A stretch of 64,000 nt of DNA, taken from Symsagittifera roscoffensis (taxonomy: Eukaryota; Xenacoelomorpha; Acoela; Convolutidae). The translations under genes were made by a program, and so were the position numbers. Positions 23,198 to 32,366 of this stretch are shown in pieces. The notes under the pieces were generated by a model that saw nothing but the letters and a program-made list of their open reading frames with translations, was not told where the DNA came from and did no database searches. Position 1 is the stretch's first letter. Each line of letters opens with the position of its first letter. The DNA is taken from NCBI RefSeq assembly GCF_963678635.1, contig NC_087071.1, forward strand, positions 21,543,194-21,607,193, written 5' to 3'.

Positions 23198-25729
23198 ATG
23201 GGAAAAGTTTTTCGCTTTTCCCTTTATTTTTGGCTCTTTTTCAGTTGCCAAGTTAGACTTGTAAGCTCTGCTTCAACAATTGAGAAGTCACAAAATGCTC
23301 TTTGGAACCGAGAGTTTTCAACCGAATCTCCCGAAAATGAAAAAATTGTCGACGACAGTTCGGATTCCGAAAAGAATTCTCGACGAGTCGCTACTAAAGT
23401 CAATGCCCATATAGACCCTAAGTTCTTTCAGCAAATCGGGCAACTTTTATCCGGAAACGACGAACCGGCAGAAACAACAACGGCGATGACGGCGACGGCC
23501 GAACCAAAGAGGAAACCGATTGATCGTTTAGGTTTGATCCTAGAGAAATTCATAACTGCACTGAGGAACTATCAAAAAAGTAGAGCTGACCACGTTGAAA
23601 CTGAAACTGAAGATGATACGTTTGATTTTCAGGCCGATGTGAATATTGACAGTCGGGGCGCATCTTCAGAAAAACCGGAAGATTGTTCCAAAGATCTAAT
23701 TAACGAACTTAAAAGATTAATCAAAAAATACGACCCGGAGCCAAAAACGACAACCGTTGCTCCTGTACCTCAAATTGACTACTCGGAGTTGATGAGAGTT
23801 TTTAAAATTGCTTTGCGAAAATATAAAGAGCAACAGGCGGCAAAAACAGTTGCGACGACAACAACAACAGAAGCGCCAAAAAATGAAGAAACAGGCGATG
23901 AAGATACAGATGAGTTAATAAAGAAATTGATTTCCGCGCTTCAAAAACACAGAAGTAACGAAAATTTTGTGCATAAACCCAAGCATCAAACCAAGCATAG
24001 ACCTATGCCCGAATCTTTCCAGTTGCCTAAAATGCTAGATAAATCTTTTGCTTTTAAGGGTGTTGTTGAGCCTGCGCCAAAACCTAAACCAACAATTGAC
24101 CATAAAATGACGACAGTTCCGAAGCCTCATATGAACATGTTTGGCAAAAAGCCGGGTACTTTTCGTTTTTCGGGTAAATTCCAACATACGCCCGGAAGCC
24201 AACATTCCCAAGTGAAACCGCATCACTCAAACAAAATGAATTTAGGCCGAATTTTCCGACAACTTAGAGAAATGATTTTGAACTTAAACAGCACTTTGAA
24301 AACCACTTTAGTGCCAGACACTAAATCAACTGTCGGTTTAATAAATACTAACCTAGTTAACCTAGTCAGAAATCTAAATGAAACTCTAGGTTTCCATAGT
24401 TCGATTCAAAAAACAGACCCTGATTTCAAACCATTGATGAAACCACTAGGATTTTTGGTCCGCGAATTGAAGGGAATATTCGGAAATTATCATTTGAAGC
24501 CACATCATAGACCATCTGGCTATAGACCGAGACCAAAAATGCCCAAAAAAGACCCGAGTTATTCTGAATTATATCATTTAATGATTCAATTGAACGCTAC
24601 AATTTTAAATAATGAACTCGAAAAACCAAAAAAACCTCAAATGGAGTATTCGGAGATTTTTCAAATGATTCGAAGCTTGAACGATACTTTGCAAAAATAC
24701 ATTTCGCACTCTCAGAATAGCTCAGAAAACAAAGAAAGCAAAACGTTTTCATCTTTTGACAAAATGGTTGATATGTTAATTAAAACTCTGGTAAACTATA
24801 ACTTAGACGAAGAAAAAACAGATCATTCTAAAATTGAAAGTCTAATTAAGGAACTCAAAGATCTGTTCTGCAATGTTTCCCTCGATGGAGACGAAAACGC
24901 TGAAGAAAACACTGATTTGGAAGGTAATTTTGATTTCGAGTCCGAATTTTCGGCGCTCCTCGAAGAAATCAAGGCTGCTCTTCTCAAGTATCAATTAGAA
25001 TCGGAAGAAGATTTTAAAGAAACTCTGAAAAAACATCTTGGAGGCAAACCCGAAACAAGCAAAGAGCAACAGGCAATGATGAATGGTCTTAAGGGGATAG
25101 TCGAAGCTGTTGTTACTGGATCCAATAAAGTAGGGAAATCGGGAAAACTGGAAATTTCGAACGTCAAAGCGTCTTCATCTGCTTCGCATAAATGGGAAAA
25201 GCCAGGACACTCTAAAGGTCACGCTGAATCAAATGCTTCAAGTGAATGGAACAGTCACGGAAGCTCTTCGAACGAGCATGCTGAATCAAAATCACACTTC
25301 GGAGCATCAAAAGCTTCTGCAGAATCAAGCTCAACTATGCACCATGGACTAGAATCCAAGGCCTCGGCAGACTCAAGTTTGGAGTCACATCACGGATCCC
25401 ATCATGCATCAGCATCATCAGAAGCCAGCTCCAAGACTCATCACACAGGAGGACAATTCAAGGCCTCCGCAGACTCAAGTTTGGAGGCACATCACGGATC
25501 CCATCATGCAACAGCATCATCGAAAGCCAGCTCAAAAAGTCATCATTTTGGAGGGGATTCGAAAGCATCTGCATCATCTCAAGCTGAACTGAAGAAACTT
25601 GTCGAACTCTGGGATAGCTCGAAGCAAGAAATTGGAAGTCACAAAACTCCTAAGCTCAAAAGGGGGTTCAGAGAAATTTTCCACGCCGAGCTCAAAAACT
25701 CATGGCGGAGAGTCCAAAGCGTCGCCTGA
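23198..25729 (+). CDS. Secreted modular protein, helix repeats and Ser/His-rich tail
   Basis: I do not recognise this protein. The ATG at 23198 opens a clear signal peptide (residues 1-24: basic start, hydrophobic core SLYFWLFFS, likely cleavage after SSA). The body (about 75-600) holds about 13 copies of a degenerate amphipathic helix of roughly 15-18 residues, pattern [YF]xx[LM][IM]xxLxxxLxxY, for example YSELMRVFKIALRKY (195), TDELIKKLISALQKH (237), YSEIFQMIRSLNDTLQKY (484) and FSALLEEIKAALLKYQ (584). Four of these contain an LNxT sequon (N364, N394, N466, N495), and N559 is a fifth. Thr-rich, Pro/Lys/His-rich linkers separate them. From about 655 the sequence becomes Ser/Ala/His/Lys-rich, with units like ESKASADSSLESHHGSHHAS. 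The last roughly 45 codons look out of frame (see the next entry). An extracellular structural, adhesive or matrix role is inferred from composition only. Confidence 0.8.
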   Translation: MGKVFRFSLYFWLFFSCQVRLVSSASTIEKSQNALWNREFSTESPENEKIVDDSSDSEKNSRRVATKVNAHIDPKFFQQIGQLLSGNDEPAETTTAMTATAEPKRKPIDRLGLILEKFITALRNYQKSRADHVETETEDDTFDFQADVNIDSRGASSEKPEDCSKDLINELKRLIKKYDPEPKTTTVAPVPQIDYSELMRVFKIALRKYKEQQAAKTVATTTTTEAPKNEETGDEDTDELIKKLISALQKHRSNENFVHKPKHQTKHRPMPESFQLPKMLDKSFAFKGVVEPAPKPKPTIDHKMTTVPKPHMNMFGKKPGTFRFSGKFQHTPGSQHSQVKPHHSNKMNLGRIFRQLREMILNLNSTLKTTLVPDTKSTVGLINTNLVNLVRNLNETLGFHSSIQKTDPDFKPLMKPLGFLVRELKGIFGNYHLKPHHRPSGYRPRPKMPKKDPSYSELYHLMIQLNATILNNELEKPKKPQMEYSEIFQMIRSLNDTLQKYISHSQNSSENKESKTFSSFDKMVDMLIKTLVNYNLDEEKTDHSKIESLIKELKDLFCNVSLDGDENAEENTDLEGNFDFESEFSALLEEIKAALLKYQLESEEDFKETLKKHLGGKPETSKEQQAMMNGLKGIVEAVVTGSNKVGKSGKLEISNVKASSSASHKWEKPGHSKGHAESNASSEWNSHGSSSNEHAESKSHFGASKASAESSSTMHHGLESKASADSSLESHHGSHHASASSEASSKTHHTGGQFKASADSSLEAHHGSHHATASSKASSKSHHFGGDSKASASSQAELKKLVELWDSSKQEIGSHKTPKLKRGFREIFHAELKNSWRRVQSVA

Positions 25730-26339
25730 TTCAAATTCGGAATCGCACCATGGTTCCCATCAAGCGTCGGCATCATCTGAAGCAAGCTCCAAAACCAAGC
25801 ATGGATCATCCAAGTCTAAATCATCATCGGAAACAAGTTCCAAATCTCATCATGGAATGTGGGAGCACCATGCCGAAACCAAGTCTAGTTCCGAAACAAG
25901 CGGAAAATATGGAGAGTCAAAATCCAGTGCCGAATCTAAAGTGGACATTGAATCAAAAGCACACCATGGCTCCGAAGTCCAAGCTGACTCAAAAACAGAT
26001 GCTGAGTTGAGCGGAAAACATGGCGGCTCTAAAGCATCGGCTGATGCGAGCGCAAGTTCAAGCTTAACAGGAAGTGAGTCGAAGGCATCTTCAGACGCAA
26101 GTTCAAGTTCCCACAGTAGCGGAAGTGACTCAAAAGCAAGCGCTGAATCTAGCGCTGAAACTCTTTCAGGCAGCGGAGGAGTTTCGAGTGCAAAATCAAG
26201 TGCAAAAGCCAGTTCTAGTGTTAGCAATGGAAAAAGTTTGAGTCAAAATCTGCAGGCCATTGCAAATGCGAAGATCATACCACCAGCAATTGGGGAAGAA
26301 GAGGAAAAGGAAAAGAGAGGCTACTCGAAAAGTCATTAA
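25593..26339 (+). CDS. Ser-rich C-terminal tail of the secreted protein, shifted frame
   Basis: Continuation of the gene above in the next frame. Open from 25593 to the stop at 26337-26339, with no upstream ATG of its own. From about 25660 it has the same composition and unit structure as the upstream tail (HGGESKASPDSNSESHHGSH, then many SSAES, SKSSSET and SKADAS units), so a 1-nt net insertion somewhere in 25593-25727 is the simplest link. The A/G run at about 25654-25662 is the likely place. No GT-AG intron explains the shift. The product ends in a conserved non-repetitive tail (SQNLQAIANAKIIPP, a Glu/Lys cluster, then RGYSKSH). The segment from 25833 is duplicated at 32189. Whether the shift is a real mutation or an assembly error is unknown. 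Confidence 0.75.
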   Translation, partial: RNLSNSGIARSKKLEVTKLLSSKGGSEKFSTPSSKTHGGESKASPDSNSESHHGSHQASASSEASSKTKHGSSKSKSSSETSSKSHHGMWEHHAETKSSSETSGKYGESKSSAESKVDIESKAHHGSEVQADSKTDAELSGKHGGSKASADASASSSLTGSESKASSDASSSSHSSGSDSKASAESSAETLSGSGGVSSAKSSAKASSSVSNGKSLSQNLQAIANAKIIPPAIGEEEEKEKRGYSKSH

Positions 26340-26821
26340 AGCCTGCGGAGATTGGGAAGCGATAAAACCATTCAAAAAACTTACTTAATGAAAAAATATC
26401 TATGCTAAATTTCCACTGTATGAATTGGTCAAGATCTTTTTTGTGGTTACGGCAAATATTGAAAATTCACAAAAACTTATTTTATGAGCACGCCTAAGTT
26501 AAATTGTGTTTGAGTTTTTCCACCTAAGAGCATATTTGACAACTAACGAAAAGGGTGCTGCCAAAAAAGAAACCGAAAAGCAATTTTATCCACCTTTATT
26601 GTTTAACTACTTATACTATTTCGAAGGTTCTTTCTCCTCTGACCCTCCAGAAACGTACATATGTTAGCATTGCTTGCTACTGTAAATACAGAACATAGTT
26701 TTCCAATCACTGGATTTTTTTAAAGTAAAACCAAAACTTTGACCAAAATGAGCCAGTTGGTTGACAAGTTGAGTTTAAGTCCGGGTGGCTTTCTAATAGA
26801 GTAATTTGGAATAAGTTACAC

Positions 26822-26935
26822 TAGTCTGTTCGGTACACCATCTTATTTTCGGTCGGATAAATTCGTGCAACTTCTTAGTCTAATACCGATCCTATTCTTA
26901 CTTTTATATTTCCTAGTCTCGATAGATCTAGTATA
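26822..26935 (-). repeat. LTR-like dispersed segment
   Basis: About 115 bp match, in reverse complement, 57735-57850, which lies just inside a TGTTGGAA-starting LTR-like sequence. Shared blocks include CGGTCGG, AAATTCGTGCAACTTCTTAGTCTAATACCGATCC and TCTCGATAGATCTAG. It is carried again in copy 2 of the tandem duplication (33178-33295). Confidence 0.7.
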
Positions 26936-27949
26936 TACTGGTAATCCTGAGAGGTTAGCGGAGAGGAAGAGCAACTGCTTTTGAAGTTATTTTTTTTTCT
27001 CTGGCTGATACTATAAATAGTTTCAGCTCTACAAATTACTGTAAGTCTTAGTCATGGATCATGGTTGGTTGTTTCTAAGTATTTTGGATTTGTAAAATAC
27101 TAGTTTTGAACTGATTCAAAGTAGCAGAGAATGCTCCGACTACAATGATTTAAGAAAAAATCAAAGACACAAAAAGAAGATCGTGTTTTTTCTAAATTTA
27201 CTGCAAGCTTTTTGCAAAGATTAACTGTAATAGATGAAAAACTGGAAGAAGCAGTGACAATAGACAGTGTGCAAAAATAAGGTGATACTTGAAGAAGTAA
27301 AACAATATTGAAATTGTAATGAGGTCAATTTGTCATCAAACTTCGTTAAGTTGGTCTGAACTCAGAAAATATCGAGTATTTTACACTAGGACAATTTTTT
27401 GAAAAATAGGACAACATTTCCATTATTATGATGTAACCCCCGATGCCCGAGAACTTTGCCTGCTAATAGTCAAATTGCGTGCGTCGGAACAAAAGACAGC
27501 ATAAGAAATCATTTGTGGGTGATTGAAACAGCATGAAAAGCCGGTTGTTGGAGAACTGATTATTCTGACCACAGTTCTACTTGCAAACGAAATAAAACTG
27601 ATTTTTTTTGTTAAAAATTTGACACCTGTTTCAATTTTAGTCTGAAAGTCACAAAAAGTGAACCAATTTTTTACGAAAATGAGAAAATGTATGTTAAGTA
27701 TTTAAGTTTTGATCAACTGACAGTTGGAATTATGTTGATAATATATTATTCAATCGAATCTGAGGTTAAAACGTGTTTTCTGAAATCGAGTGAAAAAAGG
27801 AACTAATAAAGACATTTTCATTTTCAGTTATTGGAACAAAAGTTGAATTTGGAAAAAACTTAAACAAAAATACGGATAGATCGGAGAAAAAATTTTTTGA
27901 CTTCTACAAACGCAGGACTCAAAAATACTATCACCGTTTTTACCTTTTT

Positions 27950-28510
27950 TGTGTTTTAATTTTTTTTCCAAATTCAGCTTTTGCTTGATTCAATAATTAC
28001 TGAATCGTTGCATTGATCCAATATATTGCTACCAAAACAGTTTTAAAGTTTCTGCCATAAAATAAGGAAAAATGTGGTCAAAAAAGATATTTAAAAAACA
28101 AGGATAGCCGGTTACTGTGCAAGTATCACAGAATGTTTCCGACTATGGTCTTTAAAAAACTCTGGTTCAGAAAGGTTTTTTTTTCCAAATTAGTTTAGTT
28201 TTTACTGCTTGTTCTGCTTGGTGTGACAAAAGGATCTGACGTTAAAAAAAATTCAGGCTTGATAGACAGTCAAAGTATTAAAGGCAAATTGTTAGATCCC
28301 AAAATAAAGCTCAAATTTTCCAAAATAAGGTCTTAAACTACTCAAAAATCTTATCTCCGTTTTATCATTTTCTGTGTTTAGATGTTTTTTCTTTCAAATT
28401 CAGGTTTTGCTTGATTCAATAATTGCTGAATCAGTGCATTGATTCAGTAAATTGCTACCACAATATTTTTTAAGTTTCTGCCGTAAAAAAAAAGAAGAAA
28501 ATTTGGTCAA
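27950..28510 (+). repeat. Internal diverged direct repeat inside the duplicated unit
   Basis: Two roughly 140-bp segments (about 27950-28090 and 28365-28510) share TTTTGCTTGATTCAATAATT.CTGAATC, TTGCTACCA and GTTTCTGCC.TAAAA, at about 80 percent identity. They predate the 6.36 kb duplication because both copies of the unit carry both segments. Confidence 0.7.
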
Positions 28511-30804
28511 AAAATACAGAAAAAAGTATCTGAATCAATTACTGATTTTCTGAGCAATTTTTATTTCAAAGAACAATGCAAGAAGCTTAGGAAGCTTTCA
28601 TATGACTCTGTATTTGATCCCCAGGGAATTTTTTTCTTTAGATTCATCAATTTGCTAATCCATTACGGAAAATTTTCTTTGCTTTTTGAATTTGCATGCT
28701 TTTCCAAATTTGGCAAGCTTCGAAGGTGGTTTCAAGTAAAGCGGGCATAGAGCAATCACTTATTTGAGAAAAACTATGACTAGAAAATGTGGTCAAACAG
28801 CTATGTTACTTAGTGAAAAACGAGAAAGCATTTGAACACTATCTGAATGAAAAGTCCTAGGTGCGTTTTTTTCTGCCATTAATTGTTCGCAAACTCAAAA
28901 CAGATAACAATTTAACCACATAGAAAGCTGCAAAAATTGCAACAGAGAGAAATAATTAAAAAGAGCAATCTGGTTTTGCTTGACTAATTTTTGCAATTAG
29001 ATTTGAATTTTTAGTGACCTTGAGAAAATTAACTGTGGCCTTTAAAAGTAGCTGAAATCGCTCATTTGCTCTTTTGAAATAGTTTTGTTTGTTCTCAAAT
29101 TCACAATTTCTATAGCTATCGTAGTCATGGCTGATGTGAGTATAAACTGCATGCATGTTAGCAGTTTTTGAAAGTCTCAATTTACCTGAACATTAAGTTG
29201 TTTTTCATATTTGCTGAAAGTTGGACATGGTTCCTGGTCTTGATGTATTCGGTTAAATGTAGGTTTGTTGGATTAAAAGTTTGGATAATAGTTCGAATTG
29301 TTTCAAGATGAAAAAAAGGAGTATTAAAACGACGGTGGTATGATGAAAATAACTGTTGACATTGAATTTGAAAAATGAGGTAAAATCTGCAAGACCTTAA
29401 AAAATAAAATAACCGGAGTTGTGAAAACCAAATATAACTGTGGGCAGTTAAAATCAACATCTTACAGCATTGAGCTCTGCGGGCAACTAACACCAACAAA
29501 ATTAGCAGAAAATTCCGAAAAAAGATCAAGGCCGGTAGTTTCTAGGGGTGTTTTTGAAACACAATTGTTTTATGGATTTTTTTCATTCCACAATTATTTG
29601 AGCAGTTTAGGCTATTCCTTTTGCAGTAGACAGCACAAAATTGCCATGTTTCAATAAAAACAATTGTTTTTTTAATGAGGCATGGTTTCGCGGCTTGATT
29701 GGTTTTTCACTTCGTTTTGTGCTGAACAAGCTACTATGCTGTTAAATTAAAATGACTGGATAAAATGAGCTAACACAAAGTTTTCAAATTTGTTTGTGTC
29801 AATTCTGGTTGAATTTAGGTAAAAAATGGGGTGATTAAATATGTTAGATTTTAATTTTTGAGGATTTTATTTTTTGAGCATTTTTGAGGCGCAAATTAAT
29901 TTGAAAAGCTTTGAATCCAAACTACACCCTCAAAATGGGTCATACCAGTTGCTTTGACTTTAATAAGGTGAACAGGGTAAATTGCCATTTCCCGTGCTCA
30001 TTGTCCCAACTTGGCTAAATTGGTAATCTATAAAATGCCATAAATTTAAAAAAAAAGTATTCCCATGTGAAATTTTGGGCTCAGGATATAAAAAATTCAA
30101 TCAAAAGCGTCTAGTTATTGAATAAATTCGTCTTCCAGTTGGTTGGGGGGGATTTCACTTGGTCGATCTGGGGGAGCGGATCTACACATGGGCCTATATC
30201 AGCTCTATAGTTGCTTGTTCGACACAAAAACAAAATATACGAGAAAAAAAACCAATCAATTTTAATGAAAATTATCAACAGTGTTTGACAAACTTTTGCT
30301 GTTTATTGCAGAACGATGGCTTCATTAGCCTGAATGTTAATAATACGAGAAAAGATTCTTAAAAAACGTGTTTGTAAAACACCCTGCATGCTATTCACTC
30401 AATAAAAAATTTCCTTATTTAATTTTTTGCTTGGGGTCACAATTATTTTTCTACAAGTTTTTTTTAATACTTACTGACATGTAAAGAAAAATAGATTTGA
30501 AACAATTACTGTTAGCAAACCTCGTATCTAACGTCATCATCCCCACATGAGGAGCTTAACGGCTCTTTGTTTTCAGATGTGCCTTCCCACAGTGACAGAA
30601 ATGAAGAAAAATTTATTGTCTATAAAAATATACAATTTCAGATCTGTTGTAATGTTATAGAATAAAATTTCGATTATTTAATTTTAATAATCATTTAAAA
30701 TGCAGTTTGTTTGTTAATAAGTTTTATAATGTGTAACTTCATTATACAATCACTACCAATTCACTCTAAAACCGTTTTTTCTGTATCAAATTTCATGCAT
30801 ACCA

Positions 30805-31507
30805 GATACAGATCGTACAGAGGTTATGTAAAGATCATCTACAGAGTATCTACAGTTAGCCTACAGATTCTATACAGATTATACACTGAAAATTATATAC
30901 AGATTGTGTACAGATTTTTTACAGACTATATACATATTATATACAGATTATATACTGATTTTCTCAACAAACTCGCCCATCAGATAGTATGTGTAAATTG
31001 AAATAAAATTATGATGTAAGTTTTTCATTGAAATGTTTGTACAGAAATTTGAAAAAAAAAATTAGAAAATTTAGATAAAAAATTCAAAATCAGTATTGTG
31101 GAATTAAGTTGCAGCAAAATCTTACTGCTCTTTGTCAATTTTGTAATTTTTTTTTTGATATTTTCTCACAAATTGGGCTAAAAACGTTGATCTTACAAAT
31201 GGCATTTGAAGAAGTTTTGCACAAAATTACTTTGCTTACCGCAGGAACCCTTAGGTTTCAAAATTTCAGAGGGTTCTCTCGAAAATTGTAGTATTGAGAT
31301 AAATTGAGGAAAATGTTTCCTGATTACAAGTTTTTATTGAATTTTTGCAAAAAAAATCATTATTTTTAAATCTAATCAAATCAAATTGAAATTTTTACGA
31401 CCTCTATGTTTTGTAGGTAAAATAATCAATTCTATACACATTTTATACAGATTATATACAGATTATACACTGACTATATGCACATTATCTACAGATTATA
31501 TACAGGT
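30805..31507 (+). repeat. TATACAGATTA degenerate arrays
   Basis: Two clusters (about 30805-30966 and 31432-31507) of a degenerate 11-14 bp unit, consensus close to TATACAGATTA, with more than a dozen occurrences. The clusters are copied at 37165-37326 and 37794-37869. Open frames over them (YRLYTD-type repeats) are a by-product of the unit. Confidence 0.75.
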
Positions 31508-32150
31508 TTTTTTTGAGTGTGTGCCTAGAATCTATGTATTTTGGTAGAAAAATAGGTTGTTTTTCTGTATAAAATGCATTATCGTGCTCAAAATGGTTAA
31601 AAATAAAACGATATTCGATGCTTAAGGTAATCTGTAGATTGTTCTGTATATAATCGATTTTTATCCATTTTTGTCACTACGGCTTTTTTTTCAAAAACAT
31701 AGATATAGACACCCCATTTATAGCTGAATGTCTTCAATTATTAGACGTCAGATTATAAAAAGTATGTTTAAACTTATAAAAAGTAAGTAAATGAGCAATG
31801 GCATATTTGTGATTTAGTGCATTTCAAGTTTTTAGAAGCTATCGGAAAGTTCTAACAGTTCGTTAACATAAACCATATTGTGATCACTTAGTGAGAGCAA
31901 CTGGCGTTGAAGTTGAGAGTTGAAAAGAAGTTTCTAAAAATATTCCTCGCTATTGAAGTTAAGGACAGCTTTCAATCTTGCAAAATAAATCCAGTAGCAC
32001 ACTCTCAGAAATTGTTTTAAAATCTTTTATAATAGTCATTCATTTTGAGCACAACCCATTTTTGAAGGGTAGAAATCGGTAGAAATCGGTGAAGGGGAAA
32101 TCCAAATATGTCAAATGAACTCTTGATTTAGTTAGACTTCACAACTCAAG

Positions 32151-32366
32151 ATGATAATTTTGGCGTTCTTGTTAATTATTACTTTCTTACAAGTTCCAAA
32201 TCTCATCATGGAATGTGGGAGCACCATGCCGAAACCAAGTCTAGTTCCGAAACAAGCGGAAAACACGGAGAGTCAAAATCCAGCGCCGAATCTAAAGTGG
32301 ACATTGAATCAAAAGCACATCATGGCTCCGAAGTCCAAGCCGACTCAAAAACAGATGCTGAGTTGA
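32151..32366 (+). CDS. Chimeric ORF: signal-like leader joined to tail in another frame
   Basis: A 71-codon ORF created by the duplication joint. Its first 13 residues (MIILAFLLIITFL, ATG at 32151, preceded by AAG) come from the right end of the unit and look like a signal-peptide core. The rest reads the Ser-rich DNA in an alternate frame as a Lys/Pro/Gln-rich peptide. At the right end of copy 2 the same ATG (38511) reads only 23 codons before a stop. Whether either is expressed is unknown. Confidence 0.35.
   Translation: MIILAFLLIITFLQVPNLIMECGSTMPKPSLVPKQAENTESQNPAPNLKWTLNQKHIMAPKSKPTQKQMLS

Larger units (their letters stand above)
25833..32188 (+). repeat. Tandem duplication unit, copy 1 (6356 bp)
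   Basis: Direct tandem duplicate of 32189-38551. The unit begins inside the Ser-rich tail, includes its last 168 codons and stop, and then about 5.8 kb without a recognisable gene. The joint at 32189-32191 shows a 3-bp microhomology (ACA) shared with both outer boundaries (25833-25835 and 38549-38551). The non-coding part contains an LTR-like 115-bp segment (26822-26935), an internal diverged repeat (27950-28090 and 28365-28510) and TATACAGATTA arrays (about 30805-30966 and 31432-31507). Small ORFs in it (28956-29180, 29182-29529, 30159-30362, 30711-31001) lack motifs and are probably chance. Confidence 0.95.

Noticed and set aside
25593-25727. An intron joining the two frames of the secreted protein
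   Set aside because: The only GT donors available are poor, the spacing would be far below the other introns in this window, and composition is continuous across the site.
28956-31291. Small ORFs in the duplicated non-coding unit, repeated exactly 6360 bp later
   Set aside because: Their conservation is explained by the recent duplication, not selection; no domains or start contexts were found.
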